DNA from: UBA4744 sp963707435
Lineage (GTDB): Bacteria; Actinomycetota; Acidimicrobiia; Spongiisociales; UBA4744
Assembly: GCA_963707435.1 (NCBI GenBank)
Contig: CAVPPF010000004.1
Location: forward strand, 124,001-188,000
Direction of reading: 5' to 3'
Length of the DNA: 64,000 bases
In this document: piece after piece, positions 34,713 through 43,385 of the stretch
Position numbering within the stretch: the first letter of the stretch is position 1
Layout: each line of letters opens with the position of its first letter
Translations under genes and position numbers: made by a program
The notes under the pieces: model-generated
Databases searched by the model: none
Seen by the model: only the letters and a program-made list of their open reading frames with translations
Told to the model about the DNA's origin: nothing

Positions 34713-35288
34713 ATGGGCTTACAGGATTGGTCGACCTTGGATGATGCCGCTCTCGTAGCGGCCATCGGACGTGCGACGCAAGAGGCGCTAGCCGAGGTAT
34801 ACAACCGCCACTCGGGAGCTGTCCATGGTCTCGCCCGTCGCATTCTGCGTGATGAGACGCTGGCCGAGGAAATCACGCAGGAAGTCTTCTTGCGCCTGTG
34901 GAACAACCCGGAGAAATTCGACGCGGATCGCGGGTCGCTTCGATCCTTCTTGCTGGCGCACACCCACGGGCGGAGTGTTGACCTCATCCGCTCTGAGTCC
35001 GCGCGCCGTACAAGGGAGGACAGAGACGCCCGGCTCGCCGTCGGGGAAACTCAGAACGTTGAAGACGAGGTGTGGGACATGGCGCTCGCAGAACAAATCA
35101 AGAACGCCCTTTCCTCGCTCATCGAAGGCGAACGCAAAGCCATCGAACTGGCCTACTTCGGAGGACATACCTACCGGGAAGTCGCCGATCTGCTCGGCGA
35201 GCCTGAAGGGACCGTGAAGAGCCGTATCCGCTCCGGAATGAAACGGCTGCGCAGTGAACTGACCGCAGCCGGTGTGAGCCACGCATGA
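34713..35288 (+). CDS. SigK-like ECF sigma factor
   Basis: 191 residues: region 2 with AEVYNRHSGAVHGLARRIL and EEITQEVFLRLW, and region 4 with IELAYFGGHTYREVADLLG and GTVKSRIRSGMKRL. Divergent from the DUF4397/sortase genes and overlapping the anti-sigma gene (ATGA), which is the standard SigK-RskA arrangement. It probably drives the surface module in response to an envelope signal. Confidence 0.88.
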   Translation: MGLQDWSTLDDAALVAAIGRATQEALAEVYNRHSGAVHGLARRILRDETLAEEITQEVFLRLWNNPEKFDADRGSLRSFLLAHTHGRSVDLIRSESARRTREDRDARLAVGETQNVEDEVWDMALAEQIKNALSSLIEGERKAIELAYFGGHTYREVADLLGEPEGTVKSRIRSGMKRLRSELTAAGVSHA

Positions 35289-36074
35289 CCAGCAAACAAC
35301 CCCACGACGCGATCGAACAGCTTCTGGCCGTCTACGCCCTCGATGCCGTCGATCGAGATGAGCAACGCCTGATCGAAGACCACCTTCGCCAGTGCTCCTC
35401 CTGCCGAGCGGAGGTGGATGAGCATCGCGAGGTGGCCGCCCTGCTGGCCGGCTCGGCCGTCGAAGCCGCGCCCGCAGGTGTGGAATGGCATCATCGCCTC
35501 CATCAACGCCGCCGAAACGCCCCAGCAGATGGCACCCGTCGTGTCGCTCGACAGCAAACGCAAACCGTTCGTCTCCTCAACGCGCTGGATGGCGGGCGTA
35601 GCAGCGGCTGCGGTCATTGGTCTCAGTGCGGGCGTGATCGTCCAGTCGCAACGCATCGGAGATCTCGCCCTCGAGGTCGAGGAACAGGATCGCCAGATCA
35701 CCGCCCTCACCGCAACCCTCGAGGCTGATCCCCTCGAACAGGCGGTAACCGTTGCCCTGACCGATCCGGCCGCCGAGGTAGTCAACCTCACCGCCGAGGG
35801 CTCAGCCCAAACCACGCTGATCGTGTTGCTCCCCGACGGGACCGGATACATCTACCAGAACAACCTCGAGGTTCTCCCGGCCGACGCCACCTACCAGCTG
35901 TGGGCGGTCGTAGAAGGGAAGGTCATCTCAGCAGGTGTGCTCGGCAACCATCCCGCCGTCGTACCGTTCCATATCGACCCTCAGGGCCTGCAGGGCCTGG
36001 TCATCACGCAGGAAGTGTCGGGCGGTGTCCCCCAGTCTGAGGCCGACCCGGTAGTTGCGTGGTTCAAGGCGTAA
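35285..36074 (+). CDS. RskA-type anti-sigma factor interrupted by an apparent frameshift
   Basis: Two frames together spell one anti-sigma factor. The first (from ATG 35285) encodes the zinc-finger helices with the HxxxCxxC site HLRQCSSC. The second (frame shifted by +1, ending at 36074) encodes the membrane helix WMAGVAAAAVIGLSAGVIVQ and the RskA extracytoplasmic domain (PADATYQLWAVVEG). The join falls around 35474-35483 (cgcaggtgtgg), where losing one G restores one frame. The first frame otherwise runs on to 35728 as nonsense. A GTG at 35478 could start the second part separately. Confidence 0.75.
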
Positions 36075-36076
36075 CG

Positions 36077-37039
36077 ATGGCTACATCTGTATCGGAACGC
36101 CTCGACGATCTGCTCGATCGCACGGTGATCGGCAGCTTCACCAATATCGGTCACCGGGTGCGAAGCAACGGTTGGCGAGTCGACCTGCCTTCCCTCGACG
36201 CCAAAACCGTGATCGTCACCGGGGCCACCTCAGGACTCGGGCGAGCGACGGCGGAGAGACTCGCACACCTGGGAGCCGGCGTGCGCCTGGTAGGGCGTTC
36301 GCAGACCAAGCTCGACACCGCCCGCCGTGAAATCGCCGGATCGACCGGCAACCACGACCTGGAGACCTATGTTGCCGATCTCTCCAGCATGGAGCAGGTC
36401 CGGGATCTCGCCGAAGCACTCCTGGACGGTGAACGACAGATCGATGTGCTGATCAACAATGCCGGTGCCTTGATCACGGAACGACGCGAAACCGCAGAAG
36501 GCAATGAGTTGACGCTTGCCACCAATCTGCTCAGCCACTTTCTGCTCACCAACCTCCTGATTCCCCGGCTCGAAGCGTCGGCCCCGGCGCGCATCATCAA
36601 CGTCTCGTCCGGCGGTATGTACACCCAGCGCATTCGGATCCGTGATCTCCAGAGCACTCGCGGCGCATACCAGGGGTCGATCGCCTATGCGAGAGCGAAG
36701 CGGGGCCAGGTGATCCTCACCGAGCTGTGGGCCGAGCGGCTCGCCGACCGGGGCATCGTGGTCCACGCCATGCATCCCGGCTGGGCGGACACGCCGGGAG
36801 TGGAAGAATCCCTGCCGCTCTTTCGCAAGATCACCAAGCCGTTCCTCCGCACACCGGAGCAAGGAGCCGACACCATCGTCTGGCTGGCGGCTTCCGGCGA
36901 GGCTGCCGGGACGAGCGGCAAGTTCTGGCTCGACCGTCGCGCCCGGCCGACCCATCGTTTGCGCAGTACCGTCGAAGCGCCCGAAGACCGCCAGGGTCTC
37001 TGGGACGCCCTGAACGACCTGGCCGGCACCGACTTCTAG
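36077..37039 (+). CDS. short-chain dehydrogenase (DHRS12-like)
   Basis: 320 residues. Classical SDR features: TGATSGLGRATAERLA for NAD(P), NNAGAL, Ser of NVSSGGMY and the catalytic YxxxK in SIAYARAKRG. The N-terminal 40 residues and HPGWADTPGVEESLPLF resemble the DHRS12 group. Start at ATG 36077, 3 bp after the anti-sigma stop, so it is probably on the same mRNA. Substrate unknown. Confidence 0.85.
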   Translation: MATSVSERLDDLLDRTVIGSFTNIGHRVRSNGWRVDLPSLDAKTVIVTGATSGLGRATAERLAHLGAGVRLVGRSQTKLDTARREIAGSTGNHDLETYVADLSSMEQVRDLAEALLDGERQIDVLINNAGALITERRETAEGNELTLATNLLSHFLLTNLLIPRLEASAPARIINVSSGGMYTQRIRIRDLQSTRGAYQGSIAYARAKRGQVILTELWAERLADRGIVVHAMHPGWADTPGVEESLPLFRKITKPFLRTPEQGADTIVWLAASGEAAGTSGKFWLDRRARPTHRLRSTVEAPEDRQGLWDALNDLAGTDF

Positions 37040-37118
37040 AAGCCGGTCCAGCGTCGATGTTCGATTCACGGGCTCACTTCGTGACGCCGGAACGGGACTC
37101 CGCCTAGGGTTCGATCGC

Positions 37119-37637
37119 ATGCAGCACGTAATCGGACGGGCGTCGATCCGGCGAACCGAGCCGGTGGGTTTCCCGGCCTCCGTCTTCGAACTCGACGATG
37201 GCGCGTCACAGGGCAGGGTTCTCGCGCGGTTGGGCCGAGACGGCTGGTTCCGGTTGTTCCTGGCCCGGGGCCAAAAGGTCGAGCTTCCCGATGGCACCAC
37301 GTGGCGGATAACGGCCGTAGCAGCAGGTCCGTACATCGAACCAGTCGTGTCGGCTGAGACCGGCAAACTGGCCATCGGCTCACCGTACGGCAAGCGGTCC
37401 TATCACATCAACGGGCGCGATTATGCCTACAACCTGTACCCGTCGAGCGTCTCCGGCGCCCGGAAGCGATCCTGGATACTCCGTGAGCACGAAACCCATA
37501 TGGCGGTCCTCGGCACGTCCTCGATGGATGCCGACTACCCGGTGCCGCTGGCGGCGGCCCTGCTGTGTTTCACCCTCATCAGGCACGGCGTCCCGGGCGA
37601 AGCCCACCTCGGGGTACCGGAGTTCCGCTGGGCGTGA
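37119..37637 (+). CDS. conserved-looking hypothetical protein
   Basis: 172 residues, rich in beta-type sequence: YHINGRDYAYNLYP and RKRSWILREHETHMAVLG. The beta-strand pattern and the C-terminal hydrophobic helix (PVPLAAALLCFTLIRHG) recall Tubby/LURP-one-like proteins, but the match is loose and I do not assign it. No signal peptide. The ATG at 37119 has no strong ribosome site. Confidence 0.55.
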   Translation: MQHVIGRASIRRTEPVGFPASVFELDDGASQGRVLARLGRDGWFRLFLARGQKVELPDGTTWRITAVAAGPYIEPVVSAETGKLAIGSPYGKRSYHINGRDYAYNLYPSSVSGARKRSWILREHETHMAVLGTSSMDADYPVPLAAALLCFTLIRHGVPGEAHLGVPEFRWA

Positions 37638-37716
37638 GCCCTTCTCCCCTTTCTGGCGCCGTTTTTCGCCTCGAGGACTCGCTTTCTGCCGCCAGAACAC
37701 TGAGTAGCTTGGGGGC

Positions 37717-38640
37717 GTGGACGTCATGGCGTGGTTGCTCGACGGCGATGCATCGATCCGGTGGCAGGTGCTCCGGGATCTGACCGGGGCCGGCACCGCC
37801 GAGATCGCGGCGGAGCGAGTCCGGGTGGCGAAGACGGGTTGGGGCGCCCGCCTCTTGAGCGCGCAAGACGCGGACGGAAAGTGGGGCGGTGGGATCTACT
37901 CCCCAAAATGGATCTCGACGACCTACACGTTGAGGCTGTTGCGATACCTGGGGATCGAGCCGTCCAACGAAGGCGCTCAGCGTGGATTGGCCAAGCTGTC
38001 GGAGCGGGCGGAATGGTACAACGGTGGCGTTGGTTACTTCGTGTCCGTTCAGGCAGAGACCTGTGTGACCGGCATGACCCTCGGTCTCGCTTCGTACTTC
38101 AACGCGTTCGACGGACACCGGGAGCCCATGGCCCGCTGGCTGCTTTCCCAGCAACTCGAGGACGGCGGTTGGAATTGCGAAACCCGGCTCGGATCGACAC
38201 GCAGCTCGTTCAACACCACCATCCTGGTCCTCGAAGGGCTCCTCGAATTCGAAAGGACCCGCCCGCCGGGCCTCCTCAGGAAGATCCGGGCGGCCCGCCG
38301 CCGCGGCGAGGACTACCTGCTCGACAGGCATTTGATGCGCTCGCTCAGCACCGGTGAGATCATCAGGCCGAGCTGGACCAGATTCTCGTTCCCACCCCGA
38401 TGGCACTACGACGTCCTCCGCGGCCTCGACTACCTCCAGGATTCACAGCGCCAACCCGACGATCGAGCGTCGGAGGCCGTCGAGCTTCTCCTCACCAAAC
38501 GAACCAGGGACGGCCGATGGAAGCTGCAGAACCACCACTCCGGGCGGGAGCACTTCCGGATGGAGCAACCGGGTCAACCCAGCCGCTGGAACACACTGCG
38601 GGCGCTGCGGGTGCTGCGCTGGTATGGAATCGAGACTTAG
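37717..38640 (+). CDS. alpha-alpha toroid protein, terpene-cyclase/prenyltransferase-like
   Basis: 307 residues. Repeated WGARLLSAQDADGKWGGG, GGWNCETRLGSTRSSFNTT and KRTRDGRWKLQNHHSG blocks are QW-like repeats of squalene-hopene-cyclase/prenyltransferase toroids. It is about half the size of a real cyclase and lacks a clear DxDD acid motif, so it is likely a non-enzymatic relative or acts on a different polymer. GTG 37717 or ATG 37726 is the start. Confidence 0.7.
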   Translation: MDVMAWLLDGDASIRWQVLRDLTGAGTAEIAAERVRVAKTGWGARLLSAQDADGKWGGGIYSPKWISTTYTLRLLRYLGIEPSNEGAQRGLAKLSERAEWYNGGVGYFVSVQAETCVTGMTLGLASYFNAFDGHREPMARWLLSQQLEDGGWNCETRLGSTRSSFNTTILVLEGLLEFERTRPPGLLRKIRAARRRGEDYLLDRHLMRSLSTGEIIRPSWTRFSFPPRWHYDVLRGLDYLQDSQRQPDDRASEAVELLLTKRTRDGRWKLQNHHSGREHFRMEQPGQPSRWNTLRALRVLRWYGIET

Positions 38641-38860
38641 GCCGCACCCTGCCGGCGCTCTCGAAGGGCAGCCATGATCACCGTCCCGAGGCCCGGGCTG
38701 CACTGTCCACCAATTCGCTCGCGAAGGATCTCGTTCGATCACGATTGATTCGATCGTGAGACACCGTCGTCGCGAATCGGGATTCCCCGCGAAACCCGGG
38801 AACCGGGGACCCAGGACGAACGTCGAAACGGCCAGAGATGGACACAACAAGGAGAATCAC

Positions 38861-39790
38861 GTGAAATCGCCGCTGCGCACCGTCGCCTTCGCCGGAGTTG
38901 CCCTGCTGTTGTCTGCCTGCGGGACCGGCTATGTCAACCCGCCTCTGGCTGCTCCATCGACGACCATCCCCCCGGAGTCGAACATGGGCGGCGATCGTCT
39001 CCCCGTGCAGATGCCCGGCGAGGACTACGGCCATCACCCGACCCCGCTGACGGGAACCGCCGAGCTTCGGGCCAACGGATGCTGGACCGTGGATCTGGGT
39101 GATGGTCCGCGGCTCGTGGTGTTCCCGGCCGGCTACGTCAAGTCGCCTTCCGGCGCAGCCATGGAAAGCCCCGACGGCGTGCGCATCAGTGACGGCATGG
39201 CCGTCGACGCCAGGGGCGGCATTGTCGGTGCCGGAGGGTTCCCGGGGGTACCGGACGGATTCTGGGGAAACTACATCGCCTTTTGCGACCCGCAGGCGCG
39301 GGAGCTGGTCGTAGTCGATTCGATCGAGCCGGCCTTCGATCCGCAGGAATTGAGCGACGAACAACTGGTAGCCATGCTGCGTGAAGCAGATCTGACGGTG
39401 TCGTGGGGGTGCGGTCTCGGGTTCACCATTGCGAGCGAGGATCAGCGAGTCGCCCTACAGCTGTTCCCGGTCGACATGAGCGCCCCGGTTGAGAACACCG
39501 CCACCTTCCCCAGTGAAGTCTGGCAAGCCCAGGTTGCGCTCGGCAAGAACCTGATGGTCAACAATTGCGACGACGTCTTTGAAGGATGGGAGCCCGAGCC
39601 TCATGTGGCTGCCGGCTGGCGGTTGATTGCAGGCGATCTGGCCTTCACTCCCCCGGAAGAGGGTTACTGCGCCGGGAGCGGGCCCGTCGAGGCGCAGCTG
39701 ACCGGAGTCGAAGTCGACACACCGCTGGGACCGGTCCAGCTCGGCGACCTGTCTATCACCAACGACGCTTACGGTTGTTTCGCCGGGTAA
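38861..39790 (+). CDS. lipoprotein of unknown function
   Basis: 309 residues. VKSPLRTVAFAGVALLLSAC is a lipoprotein signal with the lipobox Cys at 20. The mature part has beta-rich repeats of LRANGCWTVDLGDGPRLVVF type and several Cys (NGCW, FCDPQ, WGCGL, NNCDD, YCAGS, YGCFAG) that could form disulfides. GTG 38861 has an AAGGAG site. No known domain. Confidence 0.7.
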   Translation: MKSPLRTVAFAGVALLLSACGTGYVNPPLAAPSTTIPPESNMGGDRLPVQMPGEDYGHHPTPLTGTAELRANGCWTVDLGDGPRLVVFPAGYVKSPSGAAMESPDGVRISDGMAVDARGGIVGAGGFPGVPDGFWGNYIAFCDPQARELVVVDSIEPAFDPQELSDEQLVAMLREADLTVSWGCGLGFTIASEDQRVALQLFPVDMSAPVENTATFPSEVWQAQVALGKNLMVNNCDDVFEGWEPEPHVAAGWRLIAGDLAFTPPEEGYCAGSGPVEAQLTGVEVDTPLGPVQLGDLSITNDAYGCFAG

Positions 39791-39885
39791 AGCAGCTGTC
39801 CTCCGTTCTTGCGTCAGTTTCCTGCGCATATGCGCGTCTTCTCACGCCAGAACGGTTTGTGATCGATGCGCGATACGCTGCGGTG

Positions 39886-40641
39886 GTGAAGATACTGATT
39901 AGCAACGACGACGGTTACCGGGCGCGTGGGATCGTTGCCCTCGCCCGGGAACTCTCCAGCATGGGCGACGTCACCATCGTGGCGCCGGAGCGGAACCGGA
40001 GCGGAGCCAGCAACTCGTTGACGCTCGACAATCCGATCCGGGCCACCAGGATCGACGGGGGCTATTTCGTCGACGGCACCCCCACCGACTGCGTGCATCT
40101 CGCCCTCACGGGATTGCTGGACGAAGAGCCCGACGTTGTCGTGGCCGGGGTCAATTCCGGCGCCAACCTGGGCGACGATGTCATCTACTCGGGCACGGTT
40201 GCCGCGGCGATGGAAGGTCGGTTCCTCGGGCTTCCTGCGCTTGCCATCTCACTGGTCCTCAATGGGCGGGGGCGCCACTTCGCAACTGCGGCCCGGGTCG
40301 CCCGCGTTCTCCTGGGCGATATCGCCGGAAGCCCCATCCCGGCGGACACCATTCTGAACGTCAACGTGCCCGACATGCCGTTCGAGGATCTCCAGGGGAT
40401 CGAGGTGACGAGACTCGGCCACCGCCACAAGGCCGAAGGGGTCGTCCGCAGCAAGGACCCACGCGGCCGCACCATCTTCTGGGTCGGGCCGGCCGGACCA
40501 GAGCAAGATGCCGGTCCGGGAACCGACTTCTACGCGATTGCCCAGAGGCGCGTTTCGGTGACTCCGATGCAGGTCGACCTGACCCGTCATGCGGCTCTCG
40601 AGGCGACGGCCGACTGGGTCGACGGTTTGCATTTGCGCTGA
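39886..40641 (+). CDS. surE: 5'-nucleotidase SurE
   Basis: 251 residues starting ILISNDDGYRARGI, the SurE metal-binding motif NDDG; NRSGASNSLTLD and GINSGANLGDDVIYSGTVAAAMEG-type blocks follow (here GVNSGANLGDDV). A nucleoside 5'-monophosphate phosphatase. Start is the GTG at 39886, giving the typical VKILISNDD N-terminus. Single gene. Confidence 0.92.
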   Translation: MKILISNDDGYRARGIVALARELSSMGDVTIVAPERNRSGASNSLTLDNPIRATRIDGGYFVDGTPTDCVHLALTGLLDEEPDVVVAGVNSGANLGDDVIYSGTVAAAMEGRFLGLPALAISLVLNGRGRHFATAARVARVLLGDIAGSPIPADTILNVNVPDMPFEDLQGIEVTRLGHRHKAEGVVRSKDPRGRTIFWVGPAGPEQDAGPGTDFYAIAQRRVSVTPMQVDLTRHAALEATADWVDGLHLR

Positions 40642-40969
40642 GCTTCACGCCCTCCAAGAAAAAAGGGCTTGGTTTACGCGACTTCTGTGCAAAACTGCCC
40701 CCACCAGAGAAAGGAGGTGGTCCGCATTGTCTGAAAGTTCTTGTAGGACTCTGGAGGTGGCCGGACGCTAAGGCGGCCATAGCGCCGCCTTCCCGTACGG
40801 GACAGGTGGCGACTCAAATCCGGACCACCGAGACCTGGAGACCCGTGAGCTGGTCCTCTCACGGCATCGGCAACGATGAAGTGTCTCCGGGTCTTCTCGC
40901 GCCCGAACGGGCGCAGCGGAGCCGGGGAGGAAGGTGTGAGTCTCGGTTTCGACGCTATAGGCTGACCTC
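40642..40969 (+). other. 328-bp region between SurE and PH-like gene, dense in RNA structure
   Basis: No protein of normal size fits. Visible helices on the plus strand are: CCACC 40701-40705 / GGTGG 40716-40720; AAGGCGGC 40770-40777 / GCCGCCTT 40784-40791; GGTGGTCCG 40716-40724 / CGGACCACC 40821-40829; CCGTGAG 40843-40849 / CTCACGG 40858-40864; CATCG 40865-40869 / CGATG 40874-40878 with a GCAA tetraloop; and GCGCCCG 40899-40905 / CGGGCGC 40908-40914. These, and a 14-codon ORF, suggest a regulatory RNA. I do not recognise the class. Confidence 0.65.
40727..40771 (+). CDS. possible 14-codon leader ORF
   Basis: TTG at 40727 and TAA at 40769-40771 frame the peptide MSESSCRTLEVAGR. An excellent ribosome site (AAAGGAGGTGG, 40710-40720) sits 9 nt upstream, and a hairpin follows directly after the stop. 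The same ribosome-site bases can pair with 40701-40705 upstream or 40821-40829 downstream. This is a leader-peptide layout, but translation is unproved. Confidence 0.45.
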   Translation: MSESSCRTLEVAGR

Positions 40970-41488
40970 GTGGACGGTACGTCGGCGAGCTTTCGCGAAG
41001 TGCAGGGGTTCCGCCAGTGGTGGTTGTGGGTGCTGCTGCTGGTGACGGCCCTCGGCACGGTCGGCTTGTTCGGATACGGCATCTACGTGCAGGTGATCCA
41101 GGGCACCCCCTGGGGTGACAACCCGATGTCCGACGGCGGCCTCATTATCACCGCCGTTGCGACGACGCTTCTGACGGTGGGCATGGCTACATTGCTCCTG
41201 TCCGCCAGGTTGATCACCGAGGTTCGCTCGGACGGGCTTCATATCCGGTTCTTTCCTATGCGGTGGAGGGTCATCCCCTACGACACCATTGCCTCGTATC
41301 AGGCCAGGACCTACCACCCGATTCGCGACTACGGCGGTTGGGGAATCCGCTGGGGAAGGGAAGGGAAGGCCTACATCGTCGGCGGGAACGAAGGGCTGCA
41401 GTTGCTCCTCAACGACGGGCGGAAGGTGCTGGTCGGCTCGCAGCGCGCTCAGGAACTCGAGGCCGCCGTCCGTACCTGGAAACGCTGA
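40970..41488 (+). CDS. membrane protein with PH-like C-terminal domain
   Basis: 172 residues: two membrane helices (WWLWVLLLVTALGTVGLFGYG and LIITAVATTLLTVGMATLLL) and a PH/bPH2-like domain (SDGLHIRFFPMRWRVIPYDT, then YGGWGIRWGREGKAYIVGGN). DUF6141-type proteins share this WGIRWG pattern. The GTG at 40970 directly follows the structured region. Function unknown. Confidence 0.65.
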   Translation: MDGTSASFREVQGFRQWWLWVLLLVTALGTVGLFGYGIYVQVIQGTPWGDNPMSDGGLIITAVATTLLTVGMATLLLSARLITEVRSDGLHIRFFPMRWRVIPYDTIASYQARTYHPIRDYGGWGIRWGREGKAYIVGGNEGLQLLLNDGRKVLVGSQRAQELEAAVRTWKR

Positions 41489-41500
41489 CCGGGGGGCCGT

Positions 41501-42247
41501 TCACACCTCGCGGGTCTCCGACCAGCGAACGGCCAGCCACAGCGAGAACCCGATCAGCACCACCGTCACGACGGAAGCGGGTAGGTAATCGGCGATGGCG
41601 GCACCGCCCGGAATCGCCGCCAGCGCTCCGACCAGATAGCTGGGAAGCCACGCTCCGATGGTCTCGACGATCCCGATGATGGGCATGACCAGCAGCACAA
41701 CAATGGTGATCATGACGGCCCCGAGAACGTTTTTCGCGCGGCTTGCGACGGCTGCGACGATGGCGACGACGAGCGCCAGGTACAGCAGCCCGAAGCCGAT
41801 TCCGGCCAGCGTGCCCCCTGCCGGAAGGCTGCCGATCAGCACGATCGTTTCGTACCAGGCGGCCAGGGCTCCGAGCACGAACGAGCCGGCCACGGCGGCG
41901 AACGTGACCACGAGACGCGGAACCAGGATGTCCCAAACCCGCGGTATGCGGGTGCGCAGGAACACTCCCATTTCGGGTTTGGCATCGAAGGCCAGCGATC
42001 CGGCGGCAACCACGACGGCCACCAGCAGACCTACCTGGGATGCGTTCGCCACGTACTGCATCATCCCGTCGGCCGGGACCGGGGGAGGGAACGTCACCTG
42101 GACGCCGCCGCCGAATCGTTCGACGATTTCGCCGACATAGCGCGCCGTGAGCGGGCCGAGCAGGCCGAAGAACACATAGATCCCCACGAGTGCGATCCAC
42201 CGCTTGGTCCGAACCAGCCGCAACCACTCCAGTCTCCACAGGTTCAT
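41501..42247 (-). CDS. ABC transporter permease
   Basis: 248 residues with six predicted membrane helices, the size and shape of ABC-2-type (NatB/CcmB-like) permeases. The start overlaps the ATPase stop (ATGA), so it is the membrane partner of that ATPase. Substrate is not evident. Confidence 0.85.
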   Translation of the reverse strand: MNLWRLEWLRLVRTKRWIALVGIYVFFGLLGPLTARYVGEIVERFGGGVQVTFPPPVPADGMMQYVANASQVGLLVAVVVAAGSLAFDAKPEMGVFLRTRIPRVWDILVPRLVVTFAAVAGSFVLGALAAWYETIVLIGSLPAGGTLAGIGFGLLYLALVVAIVAAVASRAKNVLGAVMITIVVLLVMPIIGIVETIGAWLPSYLVGALAAIPGGAAIADYLPASVVTVVLIGFSLWLAVRWSETREV

Positions 42248-43125
42248 GCGGTCAGCTCCAGGAAAACCTGTTCGAGGGTGGCGGCCTCGGGACCGAACGA
42301 CACGATCCGCACGCCCGTCCCGGCCAGCGTGGTCGCAAGGTTCTGCTCGGCAGCTTCGACCGTCTCAACCAGGATCCGCAGCTCCTCGGGGCTCACCGCT
42401 TCGACGGACCGAACCCACGATGCCCGCCGCAGCGCTTCGATTGCGCCTTCGCCGGGCGGCCGCACGCGCAGCCGGTACGCGGGAACCGCACTGCCGACGA
42501 GCAAGTCGCTGAGTGGCCCCTGGAACAACAACTCCCCGGCGCGCAGAATGCCGACCGTGTCACACACCTCCTGCACATCGCCGAGGATGTGGCTGCTGAA
42601 GATCACCGTTGCTTCGCCCCGCAGCCGGGCGACCAGGTCGAGCACTTCTCTCCGTCCGGCCGGATCGAGAGCCGACGACGGCTCATCCAGCATGAGGAGA
42701 GCGGGGCGGCCAACCACCGTGGAAGCCACCCCCAATCTCTGCAACATGCCGCGGGAGTAACCCCCGACGATCCGATGTGCCGCGTCGGCAAGACCTGCCT
42801 GCTCGAGGACCTCGTCGACGCGGTCCTGGGGCACGGATGGATCCGTGAGCGACCGGGCCAGGTCGACCACTTCGCGGCCGGTCAGCCAGGAATCGAACTG
42901 GGGGGTATCGGGCAGCACGGCCACCCCGGACCACTCGACGCCAACGTCGACGGATCCGGACGTCGGCTTGCGGAGTCCGGCCAGGATGCCGAGCAAGGTG
43001 GTTTTGCCTGCACCGTTCGGACCGACCAGCCCGTATACCGAACCGGCGGGAACGCGAAGGTTGACGTCCCGGAGGGCAACCGTTGCTCCGTAGGTCTTTC
43101 GCAACTCGTGGGTACGAACGATCAT
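42244..43125 (-). CDS. ABC transporter ATP-binding protein
   Basis: 293 residues: Walker A VGPNGAGKTT, signature YSRGMLQRLGVA (a relaxed LSGGQ), Walker B LLMLDEPSSALD, and switch His in FSSHILGDV. A C-terminal extension of about 85 residues is typical of DrrA/NatA-type exporters. It overlaps the small PLDc_N gene upstream and the permease downstream, forming a three-gene unit. Confidence 0.92.
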   Translation of the reverse strand: MIVRTHELRKTYGATVALRDVNLRVPAGSVYGLVGPNGAGKTTLLGILAGLRKPTSGSVDVGVEWSGVAVLPDTPQFDSWLTGREVVDLARSLTDPSVPQDRVDEVLEQAGLADAAHRIVGGYSRGMLQRLGVASTVVGRPALLMLDEPSSALDPAGRREVLDLVARLRGEATVIFSSHILGDVQEVCDTVGILRAGELLFQGPLSDLLVGSAVPAYRLRVRPPGEGAIEALRRASWVRSVEAVSPEELRILVETVEAAEQNLATTLAGTGVRIVSFGPEAATLEQVFLELTA

Positions 43126-43319
43126 TTGATGCGCGGCACCCGACCAACCGTGAGGTAGACGATGCCACCGAGGGGCACCGAGATCACGCAAACGATCGCC
43201 CACGCCCACTTGGGGAGATGCTGTACCTCAGATCGGGAGAGATCGGCCAGGCAATAGAGAACAAATCCGGCCAGCAGCACCAGTACCGGTGCCAGGGCCG
43301 CCCAGGGAACGTCGCCCAT
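43122..43319 (-). CDS. PLDc_N-like small membrane protein
   Basis: 65 residues with two helices (APVLVLLAGFVLYCLADL and WAWAIVCVISVPLGGIVYLTVGR). LPKWAWAIVCVISVPLGGIVY is the PLDc_N/YXLK-type motif seen at the front of cardiolipin-synthase-like proteins, here on its own. Stop overlaps the ATPase start (ATGA). Probably an accessory of the ABC unit. Confidence 0.75.
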   Translation of the reverse strand: MGDVPWAALAPVLVLLAGFVLYCLADLSRSEVQHLPKWAWAIVCVISVPLGGIVYLTVGRVPRIK

Positions 43320-43385
43320 CGCAAGAACCTCGCGCTCTTCTCGGTGTCGACGACCATGATAAGCCGCTCGGGCTGCCCGATTCCC

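Noticed and set aside
40642..40970. tmRNA, RNase P RNA or SRP RNA in the structured region
   Set aside because: No tRNA-like end, no tag ending in Ala-Ala, and none of the conserved RNase P or SRP core sequences are seen.
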